Below, piece after piece: positions 45,492 to 53,786 of a stretch of DNA of 64,000 bases. The stretch comes from Candidatus Methanomethylicia archaeon (GTDB lineage Archaea > Thermoproteota > Methanomethylicia > Culexarchaeales > Culexarchaeaceae). Where the stretch lies: assembly GCA_025058215.1 (NCBI GenBank), contig JANXEO010000001.1, positions 1 through 64,000 of the forward strand. The letters are read 5' to 3'. Positions within the stretch are counted from its first letter, which is position 1. Every line of letters starts with the position of its first letter. The translations under genes were made by a program, and so were the position numbers. The notes under the pieces were generated by a model. The model was not told where the DNA came from, made no database searches, and worked only from the letters and a program-made list of their open reading frames with translations.

Positions 45492-46055
45492 TCAATCACC
45501 AAGTATTTTTAAAATTCTATAAAACCTTTCAACAATTGTAAATATTATGAGGGGACATAAAAGGTACATTGAAATGTAAACCATGTTTAAAATTAACCCC
45601 AATGAAATTATTATAAGTCTTTCAGAGCGCTCAGCTAAACCCACACCGGCAAGTGAAACCCCTAAACATTCACCTTTACATCTAATATAGCTAACCATAA
45701 AACTACCAATTAAAACTATTAAACCAATGTTCAATTCACAAATTCCAGAGTAAATTATTGAAGAGAAAATGAAGGCATCAGAAAATCTATCTAAAACTGA
45801 ATCTAGAAATCCACCAAGCTTTGACGTTAAACCACTAATTCTAGCTACAAAACCATCCATAATATCGAAAAAACCGGAAATCAATATTAAAATACCTCCA
45901 AAAAACTGATTTCCAAAGAGTATTTGTATAGAGGAGGATAAAGCTGTAAGAAATCCTATAACTGTAATAATATTTGGGGGAACACCAAGATTAATAAATA
46001 TTAAAGCTAAAGGATAAAAGATTTTTTCAACAAAAATTCTTAATTTATCCATCAA
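45492..46055 (-). CDS. CDP-alcohol phosphatidyltransferase, archaetidylinositol phosphate synthase-like
   Basis: 187 residues with six membrane helices. The catalytic motif D-G-x2-A-R-x8-G-x3-D-x3-D is read across DIMDGFVARISGLTSKLGGF, which is followed by LDSVLDR. Length and context fit the archaeal AIS enzyme, which joins inositol phosphate to CDP-archaeol; another head group cannot be excluded. It overlaps nothing downstream but ends one base before the TrmY start, so the two are coupled. ORF start 46055 (TTG) or ATG 46052. Confidence 0.82.
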   Translation of the reverse strand: MMDKLRIFVEKIFYPLALIFINLGVPPNIITVIGFLTALSSSIQILFGNQFFGGILILISGFFDIMDGFVARISGLTSKLGGFLDSVLDRFSDAFIFSSIIYSGICELNIGLIVLIGSFMVSYIRCKGECLGVSLAGVGLAERSERLIIISLGLILNMVYISMYLLCPLIIFTIVERFYRILKILGD

Positions 46056-46143
46056 GGAAATACACCAAATACATTTATTTTTATCTAAAGTTATAAAATA
46101 TAAAGGTCTAATATACGTTTAGCTATATTAGATGGTGAAGTTG

Positions 46144-47742
46144 ATGCATGATGTTGATGTAAAACATTGGGTAGATGTACTAGCAGAAAATTTAGCTTCA
46201 AAAAGAATTGAGGAACATGTAATAAATGGTGGAATGGCAGCTTCAGGAAGAATACATATAGGGAAAACCCGTGGAGAAATATTTCTTCAAGCAGCAGTAG
46301 CAAATAGACTTAGGAAAATGGGTGAAAAAGTTAAACATTTATTAGTGGTATACACGCAAGATCCATTGAAAGCTAAACCACCATTAATAACAAAGAAGTT
46401 TGAAGATGAATGGAAGGGGGTTAGAATACTTGATGTACCATGCCCAGAAGAATGTTGTAAAAATTGGGTTGAACATTGGATGAATCCATTTTATGAAACA
46501 TACAAGGAATATGATATTGGAGATATAATATTCGTTGAAACATCAAAAGTATATGAAATGACTGAAATGACTGAAGTCATAAAGACTTACATAAATAAGA
46601 GAGATATAGTAAGAGAAGTATTAAATAGGTATAGAGGACAGAAGTATGGGAAAGATTGGATACCATTTAAACCTTTATGTCCAAAATGTAAAAATATATC
46701 AACAACAAAAGCCATTTCAGCAAATATAGAGAAAGAAGAAGCAGAATATGAATGTCCAAGATGTAGAAGTAAAGGTAAAGTAAAGTTAAATGAAGGTAAA
46801 TTGGAATGGAGATTAGAGTGGGCTGCATTATGGAAAGTTTTGAAAGTAACATTTGAACCTTATGGTAAAGATCACGCAGCTGCAGGTGGAAGTAGAGATA
46901 CGTGCACAGCATTAGCAAAAGAGATTTTAGAAATAGAACCTCCAGAAGGATTCCCATATGAATGGGTGTACTTAGATGGTGAAGCTATGTCGAGTTCAGG
47001 TGGAATATCATTTGATTTTTCAGAATGGAATAAAGTTGCAAATCCACATGTACTTAAATATTGGTATTATGTTTCAAAACCAATGACACATCTAGAATTT
47101 TCAGTGAGTAAAATACCACAATTATGTGAAGAATATGAGAAAGCTGAAAGAATATATTACGGATTGGAATCTATAAGGGATAAGAAAGTTGAAAAAATCA
47201 TGAAGAGAAGTTATGAACTTGCACATAATGAAAAACCCCCAAAAGAAATGCCATTACAAATACCATATACATTTAGTATAATTCTAGTTCAAGTAGTTCC
47301 AGAAGGAGATGAGCAATTAAATGAAATCATTAATAGATTAATTAAAACAGGACACTTAAAAGTTAAACTAGATCAAGAAAATCTAGATAGAATAAGAACT
47401 ATAATTAATAGAGCTAAATACTATGTTGAAAAATATGCTCCAGAAGAAATGAAGATAAAAGTTTTACAGGAGATTCCAATGGAAATATTAAATTCAATAA
47501 GTTTGGAGGAAAGAGAGTTTTTAAATAAACTTTCAGATGTTTATTTAAGTAGGAAATTTACACCAAATGAACTTGAAGCAAAAATTGTAGAAATAGCTAG
47601 AAGCATGAATCTAGATATAAAAAGTGTTTTTAGAACTATGTATAGAATATTACTTGGTAGAGATAGTGGACCTAGATTAGCTCCATTTATGTTAAGTTTA
47701 AATGATGAATTTGTAATTAAAAGATTGAAATTGATAAGTTAA
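46144..47742 (+). CDS. lysS: Lysyl-tRNA synthetase, class I
   Basis: 532 residues. Class I motifs: the HIGH-type ASGRIHIGKTRG near residue 33 and the KMSKS-type EAMSSSGG near 280. A zinc-binding insert has paired CxxC (CPKCKN ... CPRCRS). Class I LysRS is the usual form in archaea. Start ATG 46144, five bases after ggtga; ATG 46132 lies upstream of that core. Confidence 0.93.
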   Translation: MHDVDVKHWVDVLAENLASKRIEEHVINGGMAASGRIHIGKTRGEIFLQAAVANRLRKMGEKVKHLLVVYTQDPLKAKPPLITKKFEDEWKGVRILDVPCPEECCKNWVEHWMNPFYETYKEYDIGDIIFVETSKVYEMTEMTEVIKTYINKRDIVREVLNRYRGQKYGKDWIPFKPLCPKCKNISTTKAISANIEKEEAEYECPRCRSKGKVKLNEGKLEWRLEWAALWKVLKVTFEPYGKDHAAAGGSRDTCTALAKEILEIEPPEGFPYEWVYLDGEAMSSSGGISFDFSEWNKVANPHVLKYWYYVSKPMTHLEFSVSKIPQLCEEYEKAERIYYGLESIRDKKVEKIMKRSYELAHNEKPPKEMPLQIPYTFSIILVQVVPEGDEQLNEIINRLIKTGHLKVKLDQENLDRIRTIINRAKYYVEKYAPEEMKIKVLQEIPMEILNSISLEEREFLNKLSDVYLSRKFTPNELEAKIVEIARSMNLDIKSVFRTMYRILLGRDSGPRLAPFMLSLNDEFVIKRLKLIS

Positions 47743-47744
47743 AA

Positions 47745-48395
47745 TTAAAGTTTGATCATAGCAGTAATTCTAATACCCATTAAACTAGTTAAACCTAACA
47801 TAATTTTGCATGGGGGAGTAGTAGTCCATGGAATTAATATAGAGTTCTTAGTATAATTGTATGTGGATATTTTAATCCATGAATTATTGTAATAAAACCA
47901 TAAATCTATGTTAATTGGATCTACTAAAATTCCATTTTCAATAAGTAGGTAATGTAATAGTATGAAAGAATTGTTCAAAATGTAATTAGGTATCAGTAGA
48001 GTTAAGTTGTATACTATAATACGTTTAAAATGTACTGAAACTATTTTAATATTGAATTCACATTTAAAGTAAACTTGAGAAAATGAATCATTGTAGTGGA
48101 AAATGGTCTGTATTAAATAATCTATTCTATTTATGTAGATACCATTATTAGGTTTATACTTTAAAATCGTATTAACAAAACGATTAATATTGAAATTAAT
48201 ATAACTTGAATTTAGAGGATAGAATTTTAGATTGTCACTAATATACTTATCTATGAGTATATTGATGGATTGACAATATAAAATTTCAATACCAATAGGT
48301 TTTAGTTTAATTGGAGAAGAAATTATGTGAACTCCTAGAAACATTATCATCAATGATATAATAAGTGAAGATATTAAGAAAGTTTCACCCTTCAA
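47745..48395 (-). CDS. Pilin-like exported protein (fourth in the run)
   Basis: 216 residues. N-terminus MKG-ETFLISSLIISLMIMFLGV: a very short basic leader with a KG cleavage-like site followed by a hydrophobic helix, as in class III prepilins. The rest is a beta-rich, Asn/Tyr-rich exported domain. TTG start after ggggtgg, overlapping the preceding gene by 11 bp. Not recognised as a named pilin; role as a minor pilin in a filament made with the prepilin peptidase nearby is inferred. Confidence 0.68.
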   Translation of the reverse strand: MKGETFLISSLIISLMIMFLGVHIISSPIKLKPIGIEILYCQSINILIDKYISDNLKFYPLNSSYINFNINRFVNTILKYKPNNGIYINRIDYLIQTIFHYNDSFSQVYFKCEFNIKIVSVHFKRIIVYNLTLLIPNYILNNSFILLHYLLIENGILVDPINIDLWFYYNNSWIKISTYNYTKNSILIPWTTTPPCKIMLGLTSLMGIRITAMIKL

Positions 48396-48777
48396 TCTTC
48401 CACCCCAGAAATATAATGATTATCTTCCCATCAAAAGAATAAAAGGGGTAATAGAGGCGAAGAGGAATTAAAATATTTTGAGGGTAATTAAATATAACTT
48501 CATCATTTAAACTATCAACAACAATTAATTTAACAATACCATTACAATACTGCTTAAGTAAATTGTATAACTTCATGTAATTATTTGACCTATAAACATC
48601 ATTTAAAAATCCAATTTCATCAAGTGAAATAAGCAATGATAAAAATTTAATATCTTCACTTGATTCACTATAATACTCGATATTATGTCTTGATATTAAT
48701 GTAAAAGTAAAGAGTATGGATGATATAAGTATAAGTATGGAAAGTGAAACTTCAATATATGAAGTACCCTTATCCAT
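48385..48777 (-). CDS. Type IV pilin/pseudopilin-like protein (third in the run)
   Basis: 130 residues. The N-terminus MDKG-TSYIEVSLSILILIS is the clearest prepilin signal of the four: cleavage expected after G4, with glutamate at mature position +5 as in type IV pilins. A short exported domain follows. It overlaps both neighbours by 8 and 11 bp. Small size suggests a minor pilin. Confidence 0.72.
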   Translation of the reverse strand: MDKGTSYIEVSLSILILISSILFTFTLISRHNIEYYSESSEDIKFLSLLISLDEIGFLNDVYRSNNYMKLYNLLKQYCNGIVKLIVVDSLNDEVIFNYPQNILIPLRLYYPFYSFDGKIIIIFLGWKIEG

Positions 48778-49135
48778 CTAAATCACACTCAAAAACTCCA
48801 ATGAAGTATAATGCATCGTTTAAATTCACAAAAAATGATGAATGAAAATTAACATTATAAAAATTGCAATTGTTGATGACGTAATTTACCCGTAAAATTA
48901 GAATTTTAAATGTACAATCTAAATATTGAATTGAAATTGTAGAATTTGAAATCTCAGAATAGATATTTCCACGATAAACTTCACTTATCAAAAATCCCTC
49001 TATAATAATTGATTTACGTATATGTTCAATACTTTCAATTGCAAAATCCCTTAGAAGAATTATACTATTAAATGAGAATAGGAGTGCCATAATTATTACA
49101 ATAAAAGAAGTTGAAAACTCAATTGAAATAGACAT
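48770..49135 (-). CDS. Pilin-like exported protein (second in the run)
   Basis: About 121 residues from ATG 49135 (MSISIEFSTSFIVIIMALLF); the longer frame to 49174 is not supported, since the Shine-Dalgarno agtggttgat sits just before 49135. A single N-terminal helix with a short leader, then a beta-rich domain with two or three cysteines (LDCTF, NNCNFY, ECDLDG at the end). It begins one base after the upstream stop. Leader lacks a clear KG site, so cleavage by prepilin peptidase is uncertain. Confidence 0.62.
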   Translation of the reverse strand: MSISIEFSTSFIVIIMALLFSFNSIILLRDFAIESIEHIRKSIIIEGFLISEVYRGNIYSEISNSTISIQYLDCTFKILILRVNYVINNCNFYNVNFHSSFFVNLNDALYFIGVFECDLDG

Positions 49136-49136
49136 A

Positions 49137-49577
49137 TCAACCACTTGAAATACGTACTTCAATATGAGAATCATGGAAAATTACGCTTAAGATTACAAGT
49201 CCACCATAAGTTTTAAAATATGTTTCAGAAACAGATATACATGTTGGGAAAATCATTGAGTAAGTTGATTCACCTTCACCTATCATTATTAAACTATATT
49301 CATTAGAGCTAATTAGTCTAAATACATATTGTGATGGAGGAAATCTATATGGTAAATTAAATATAACTTTAACTTCTCTAATACCACTATAATCTTTTAA
49401 ACTGAGAATTTCATTTATCGATGAATGTATAAATGTACATATTAAACGATTTTCATGAAACAATAATTTATTCATTCCATTATAAGTGACTATACCGATA
49501 AAAAGAGTTAAACTACTTGATAAAATTATTGATAAAAATAAGCATAGAGAAAATTCTACACTCTTAATTTCAACCAC
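49137..49577 (-). CDS. Pilin-like exported protein (first in the run)
   Basis: 146 residues from GTG 49577. A short leader MVEIKS then EFSLCLFLSIILSSSLTLFIG; K-S/V-E-F is a plausible prepilin site. The exported part is about 110 residues, beta-rich. It heads a four-gene run of overlapping genes. Not recognised outside this context. Confidence 0.62.
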   Translation of the reverse strand: MVEIKSVEFSLCLFLSIILSSSLTLFIGIVTYNGMNKLLFHENRLICTFIHSSINEILSLKDYSGIREVKVIFNLPYRFPPSQYVFRLISSNEYSLIMIGEGESTYSMIFPTCISVSETYFKTYGGLVILSVIFHDSHIEVRISSG

Positions 49578-49619
49578 TATTTAAGTTTCTAAAGAACATA
49601 TTTATTATCTATTCTGATA

Positions 49620-49787
49620 TTATAATGGAAATTCATGACCACAATTTGGACATTTAGCATACCCACAAGAACCAAGTACAGAATAACTACAACCACTGCA
49701 TGAAAATGTTCTTGAGAAAGTTAAATCAAATTTATACTTACATTTTGGACACGTGAGAAACACTGGATTTTTCGATTTTATCTTCAA
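49620..49787 (-). CDS. Small zinc-ribbon protein
   Basis: 55 residues from TTG 49787 (ggtg six bases upstream): MKIKSKNPVFL, then three CxxC knuckles CPKC (13-16), CSGC (30-33), and CPNC (46-49) plus C41, ending GHEFPL. Probably binds one or two zinc ions. It lies between the pilin-like run and the prepilin peptidase. The stop is TAA at 49620-49622. Function unknown, perhaps nucleic-acid binding. Confidence 0.75.
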   Translation of the reverse strand: MKIKSKNPVFLTCPKCKYKFDLTFSRTFSCSGCSYSVLGSCGYAKCPNCGHEFPL

Positions 49788-49896
49788 ATTCTACACCAAA
49801 ACTTAGTTATATAAACTGGGAAATAAAATTTTCACATAAGTGCCTCGAATTAAGTCTTAATATAATTAATTTATTAAAATTTATATTAGATTTACA

Positions 49897-50691
49897 ATGT
49901 TAAGTGGAATTCAGCTTATAAGAATTTTAATTGCAACGTTACTATTTACCATAGCGTCATGGCAAGATTGGAAGAGAAGGGAAATTGATGATGAAATATG
50001 GATAGCTATGACATTAATTGGTATACCATTACTCATTTATGAAATCTGGATAAGAGGTTTGGGATCATGGTTTATATTGGCAATGGTTTCAATAACTTCA
50101 TCAATTACTATAGGATTAGCTTTATATAAACTAGATTTCTTTGGAGGTGCAGATGCAAAAGCAATAATATCACTTAGCATATTAATGCCATTAATACCTG
50201 AAGAATTAACATTAAAATTTAAAACTCATCAATTAACATCAATAGCCACATTTAACAATTCAATACTAATTTCAGTTATACCGACAGTATATTTACTCAT
50301 TAAAAATATACGTAGGATTATTAATGGGGAAAAGATATTCCAAGGACTTGAAGATGAAAATATACTAAAGAAAATCTTAGCCTTAATTACTGGATGTAGA
50401 ATACATTTAAAAGAACTTAAAAATAGGAGGTTTATGTATCCAGTAGAAGAGTTCACATTTAATGGTAATGTGATTAAAAGAAGATTAAATGTAAAAATTG
50501 GAGTATCAATTGGGGAAGAAAGGTACATGAAAACAATTGAAATGTATGAAAAAGGAATTATAGATGGATATGTTTGGGTTACACCTGCACTCCCATTAAT
50601 AATATTCATTTACATTGGAATGTTGATAGCAATTGTTTATGGAGATATTATTTTTAAATTAGCAATTACATTAAGTAGAGCAACAATTTAA
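49897..50691 (+). CDS. Type IV prepilin peptidase (A24 family)
   Basis: 264 residues, membrane aspartate protease that removes prepilin leaders. First catalytic Asp in SWQDWKRREIDDE, second in the GxGD-like FFGGADAKA. Membrane helices surround them; residues about 150-210 form a cytoplasmic insert (KKILALITGCRIHLKELKNRR). It faces away from the pilin-like genes, a natural pairing. It would also serve the pilin at 412-831, as no other A24 gene is visible in the window. Confidence 0.87.
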   Translation: MLSGIQLIRILIATLLFTIASWQDWKRREIDDEIWIAMTLIGIPLLIYEIWIRGLGSWFILAMVSITSSITIGLALYKLDFFGGADAKAIISLSILMPLIPEELTLKFKTHQLTSIATFNNSILISVIPTVYLLIKNIRRIINGEKIFQGLEDENILKKILALITGCRIHLKELKNRRFMYPVEEFTFNGNVIKRRLNVKIGVSIGEERYMKTIEMYEKGIIDGYVWVTPALPLIIFIYIGMLIAIVYGDIIFKLAITLSRATI

Positions 50692-50692
50692 A

Positions 50693-51172
50693 TTAATGGT
50701 TAAGTAAAATTAGAATTGGATTTAAACCTAAATTGAAATATAAATTGTAAATATTGTTTGAGATAACCAGGCAATCTACAATTCCAAAATAATGTAAATG
50801 GCTTAAACAATTACAATCTGTAGAACCAAATCTATGTATTGGAATTCCATTAAGCTTAAATATAATTCCATTTGAAACTTTACATTCAAATTTCACATTA
50901 CTACGTGATACACACACAGCTTTAATTTCAGTATTACCTCCACTCAAAAAGTAATCTATATGCCACCTTAACCTCTTATTTTGAGATAAATGTCTTGAAA
51001 CCCTATTGTATAATGCAAATTTTCCACCAAGAGCAGAACCAGTATAAGTGTATATACCAATATTAAAATCAATTAAGCCTAGAGATCCAATATTGGCTTT
51101 TAGAAATTTAGGAAGCCAAATTATAAGTGTGTATACTCCACCATTAAGTGATAAAAGTTCTCTTAAATCCAT
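50693..51172 (-). CDS. GIY-YIG nuclease-like protein (DUF123)
   Basis: 159 residues: GGVYTLIIWLPKFL, IGIYTYTGSALGGK, RVSRHLSQNKRLRWHIDYFL. This is the archaeal DUF123/GIY-YIG-like family. The later half has CxC and SHLHYFG. These proteins are related to GIY-YIG endonucleases, but whether this one cuts DNA is unknown. Its 3' end is separated from the prepilin peptidase stop by one base. Upstream of its start lies the guide-RNA region. Confidence 0.82.
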   Translation of the reverse strand: MDLRELLSLNGGVYTLIIWLPKFLKANIGSLGLIDFNIGIYTYTGSALGGKFALYNRVSRHLSQNKRLRWHIDYFLSGGNTEIKAVCVSRSNVKFECKVSNGIIFKLNGIPIHRFGSTDCNCLSHLHYFGIVDCLVISNNIYNLYFNLGLNPILILLNH

Positions 51173-51188
51173 ACTAGCAATAAATTAA

Positions 51189-51196
51189 TTTTAAAT
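51189..51196 (+). promoter_or_regulatory. TATA-like element upstream of the guide RNA pair
   Basis: ttttaaat centred about 22 bases before the proposed first base of the guide RNA (51214). The spacing fits archaeal promoters. A divergent promoter for the GIY-YIG gene must share this region. Weak evidence by itself. Confidence 0.4.
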
Positions 51197-51213
51197 CTTT
51201 GTATATAAATTAT

Positions 51214-51271
51214 AGGCTGTGAGGAGGAACTCGGGTTCTGAATTTATGATGATGTTAGACCATCTGAGCCT
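51214..51271 (+). ncRNA. C/D box guide RNA 1
   Basis: Order: AGGC (51214-51217), box C gtgagga (51219-51225, one mismatch to RUGAUGA), 12-nt guide ggaactcgggtt (51226-51237), box D' CTGA (51238-51241), 4-nt spacer, box C' ATGATGA (51246-51252), 11-nt guide tgttagaccat (51253-51263), box D CTGA (51264-51267), then GCCT (51268-51271), which pairs with AGGC as a terminal stem. The segment is much more GC-rich than its surroundings. Archaeal C/D RNAs direct 2'-O-methylation of rRNA or tRNA. Targets not checked. Confidence 0.78.
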
Positions 51272-51335
51272 GCGCAACGATGATAGAGGGTCAAAGCACT
51301 GATAAATGACGATGCCGCTATAATTGAGTTGCGCA
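51271..51335 (+). ncRNA. C/D box guide RNA 2
   Basis: A perfect 8-bp terminal stem TGCGCAAC (51271-51278)/GTTGCGCA (51328-51335) encloses: box C acgatga (51277-51283), 15-nt guide, box D' CTGA (51299-51302), 3-nt spacer, box C' ATGACGA (51306-51312), 11-nt guide tgccgctataa (51313-51323) and box D TTGA (51324-51327, one change from CTGA). The stem placement directly outside C and D is that of a C/D RNA. Non-consensus C and D boxes lower confidence a little. It starts on the last base of guide RNA 1. Confidence 0.72.
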
Positions 51336-51539
51336 TTATTTAGGCGTATACTCTTTAGGCTTTATCCAAGCATAAACTGTAGGTGTAGTCTTTATAATTT
51401 CATATACTTGATCCCAAGTTAAACCATATTTACTAGCTAATTCATCAAAGGTGTAATTGTAATGCACCCACTCATAAATGATCCTATGTTTCAATTCTTC
51501 ATTTATATTTGAAGTATCCACAATCTCAGAAATATCCAA
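51336..51539 (-). CDS. Small unknown protein with a possible helix-turn-helix
   Basis: About 67 residues; start TTG 51539 six bases after ggtg (GTG 51548 lies in the core). Helical, with YTFDELASKYGLTWDQVYEIIKTT as a likely helix-turn-helix, preceded by an acidic helix. Stop at 51336 touches the end of guide RNA 2, so transcripts from the two strands meet here. A DNA-binding role is possible; nothing stronger. Confidence 0.6.
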   Translation of the reverse strand: MDISEIVDTSNINEELKHRIIYEWVHYNYTFDELASKYGLTWDQVYEIIKTTPTVYAWIKPKEYTPK

Positions 51540-51658
51540 AATTAACACCAGAAAAGTAGAGATGTTAAAGATGTAAATAAATTTTTATCATTTAAAAAAT
51601 TGAATGAACTAAAAAGATAAATATTTGTCTTATAGTTTAAGATTGGGAAGGGATTGAG

Positions 51659-51967
51659 ATGGTTAAAAAAATAATAGTTGTTTCAGCGTCATGGGAAGAA
51701 GCATCAAAATACGTTAGAAAAGCTGTAGCAGAATTAGTTAATGAAAGAGGATTCGAAGTGGAATTTAAAGAAGAAGATTATGATTTCTTAGAAAAATATG
51801 GTGTTAAAAATGAATTTGGAGGAATAGACATACCACAAGTATTCATATTGGATGAAAATGGTGAAATCAAGTACGTGATGTCTAGAGTACCACTAAATGA
51901 AAAAGGTCAACCAAATATAAATGAAGCTAAAAGAATTATCTTAAGAGCTATGGGGGAAATAAATTGA
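51659..51967 (+). CDS. Small thioredoxin-fold-like protein without active-site cysteines
   Basis: 102 residues: beta-alpha-beta pattern KKIIVVSASWEEASKYVRKA ... IPQVFILDENGEIKYVMSR, like a thioredoxin fold with the cis-proline segment IPQVF. No CxxC is present, so redox chemistry is not expected. ATG follows gaagggatt. It overlaps the next gene by four bases (TTGA). Family unrecognised. Confidence 0.65.
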   Translation: MVKKIIVVSASWEEASKYVRKAVAELVNERGFEVEFKEEDYDFLEKYGVKNEFGGIDIPQVFILDENGEIKYVMSRVPLNEKGQPNINEAKRIILRAMGEIN

Positions 51968-52401
51968 AAACTATGGTAATACTATCAGAAAATGGTAATG
52001 CACAAATATATAAAGAATTAAATATGGAACTTGAGAAAGCTGTAAAATGGATTGCTAAAGAAGCCATGGATATATGGGATTTAAATAAATCTGATTTCAT
52101 AATAATAAGAGATAACTATCCTGCAGAAATAAAATTACCATTAACAAGTGAAGAATACGATGCATATTCAAAATTAAAAATTCAAAGAACTTCACAGAAA
52201 ACTGTAATAGTAGAATTACCACTATACATAATATCATTTGATAATGAATGGCTAGATGATGGATATAAAGATAATAAAGTTTTCGTAATTACATTAGGTT
52301 CACCATTAAGAGAAGAAGTTAAGAAAGAGATTATTGAATGGAGTAAAGAGATGACTAAAGCTGTAATGGGGGAAGAGGAAGAAGAAGAGGAAGAAGGTTA
52401 A
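51964..52401 (+). CDS. Unknown protein with acidic tail
   Basis: 145 residues from TTG 51964, six bases after ggggga. Mixed alpha/beta, ending in EEEEEEEEG after MGE. The tail could be an electrostatic docking segment. Translation is coupled to the preceding gene. The 3' end overlaps the convergent gene by four bases. Family unrecognised. Confidence 0.62.
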   Translation: MKTMVILSENGNAQIYKELNMELEKAVKWIAKEAMDIWDLNKSDFIIIRDNYPAEIKLPLTSEEYDAYSKLKIQRTSQKTVIVELPLYIISFDNEWLDDGYKDNKVFVITLGSPLREEVKKEIIEWSKEMTKAVMGEEEEEEEEG

Positions 52402-52781
52402 TCTCCAAAAATCCAGAATTTCTTCTTCTTTTCATTTGCTGACATCATTTGCTTCATCTTCTTCTTAGCTTCTTTAGCAGCTCTTTCCTTCTCCTTTTCT
52501 ATTTCAACAAGTTCTTCAATTCTCTTAATTAATTCTTCAACAGCAGATCTATCATGAAAAATAGCTGTAATTTCATCTACTATTTGACTTGTGGTTATAG
52601 CTTTAATATATGGGAATAAGTAGAAAATAGCCATCTCAGCTCCAATAAAACTTAAAGGTTTAATTGTTTCAAGAAACATAATAGCAGGGGTTTCAAGACC
52701 CCTCTTAACTATTTCATTGGCAATTCTATCTATTAACTGCTTCCTCCTTTCAGGAGATAATTCTAAATTTACATAACCCAT
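52398..52781 (-). CDS. Unknown helical protein with basic C-terminus
   Basis: 127 residues: LSPERRKQLIDRIANEIVKR, then a hydrophobic stretch (AMIFYLFPYI-like, residues 45-60, one possible membrane-associated helix), acidic-basic helix VEELIKRIEELVEIEKEKER, and a very Lys-rich tail ending KKKFWIFGD. Basic tail here and the acidic tail of the opposite gene are a curious pair. Family unrecognised. Confidence 0.6.
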   Translation of the reverse strand: MGYVNLELSPERRKQLIDRIANEIVKRGLETPAIMFLETIKPLSFIGAEMAIFYLFPYIKAITTSQIVDEITAIFHDRSAVEELIKRIEELVEIEKEKERAAKEAKKKMKQMMSANEKKKKFWIFGD

Positions 52782-52834
52782 TTACAACACCAAATAATAT
52801 CTAATTGAAGGAACTATAATTATTTTTCTACAAT

Positions 52835-53725
52835 TTATACGTACATCAAAAGATCTTTTACTTTTAAATCAGCGTTCTGCCTATATGATCTAATTATTTC
52901 AGGGAGATTTTCAGATGTTTCCACATTTCCTAATAGAAGTTTATAATAGATTTCATGTGCGCCTGGAATCTCCCTCTTCAGTATTTCATAAAGTTTTAAT
53001 CCAATTTGAGCTGCATTTTCACATTTAGGATCATGAGGTATAAAATTGCTTGAGAAGAAAGAGAATACATTTGGTTTATCTCCAACTTTCTTTAAATCTT
53101 TAATTTGATTAGATATTCTACCTTCTACATAAATTCCAGAAGCCCTTTCATCAGCATATCTTTTAACACAACACTCAGGGTACCCAAGTATTAAACCTAA
53201 TTCAGAAACAAATTTTGAAGATAATTCTTCAGGATAAGCTAGTAATGATGGTGGAAGATTCACATTTTGCATTTTATATATTGCTTTTCTAATTTCACTT
53301 CTAACATAAAAAAGATTCTTAATTCTCTTACCAATATTCTTATCTTTATATAGGTAAACTTCACAAATACTAGGTCTAATCTTATCCATACACATTTTAA
53401 GATTAAGTTCTTTAGCCCAATGTTCATGAGCTTTAAATATATCAGATTTCAAAACATATTTTTCAAATAATTTATCTATTTTATGTCTTAGCTCAACTAT
53501 AAGTTCTCCTCTCAATTGAATATCTCTAGTGGACATTATCAATAAAAGATCATCTTTACATTCAATATCTATCTTACTACCTATTTCCTTAGCGTTTGGA
53601 AGTTCAGCTATCATAGTGAAAAAGGAAGATGGTCTAACATCAAAATAAACTGAAAGATAATCTTCAATTTTAACTCTATCTAAAATACGTTTATCTTCAA
53701 GAAAGAGTTTCAATAGTTCATTCAT
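52835..53725 (-). CDS. DUF483 family protein
   Basis: About 296 residues from ATG 53725 (MNELLKLFLEDKR); the open frame to 53758 adds a hydrophobic run and is not preferred. DUF483 features: LGLILGYPECCVKRYADER with paired cysteines, then FIPHDPKCENAAQIGLKLYEILK. The CC, H and C residues suggest a metal site. Function of the family is not established. Confidence 0.8.
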   Translation of the reverse strand: MNELLKLFLEDKRILDRVKIEDYLSVYFDVRPSSFFTMIAELPNAKEIGSKIDIECKDDLLLIMSTRDIQLRGELIVELRHKIDKLFEKYVLKSDIFKAHEHWAKELNLKMCMDKIRPSICEVYLYKDKNIGKRIKNLFYVRSEIRKAIYKMQNVNLPPSLLAYPEELSSKFVSELGLILGYPECCVKRYADERASGIYVEGRISNQIKDLKKVGDKPNVFSFFSSNFIPHDPKCENAAQIGLKLYEILKREIPGAHEIYYKLLLGNVETSENLPEIIRSYRQNADLKVKDLLMYV

Positions 53726-53786
53726 AAATACCACAACACTCATATAGAAAATACACAAACATGTAAATAAGTATTAGGTGTGGTGT

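Noticed and set aside
45492-46303. Reverse-strand ORFs opposite LysRS and similar shadow ORFs (for example 14836-15021, 46091-46303, 60396-60596)
   Set aside because: They mirror codon patterns of well-supported genes on the other strand and lack family motifs.
49137-49174. Longer start for the second pilin-like gene
   Set aside because: The Shine-Dalgarno lies just before ATG 49135 and the extra residues are not signal-like.
51214-51335. Riboswitch or leader for a neighbouring gene
   Set aside because: No gene starts downstream on this strand; box and guide order fits C/D RNAs better.
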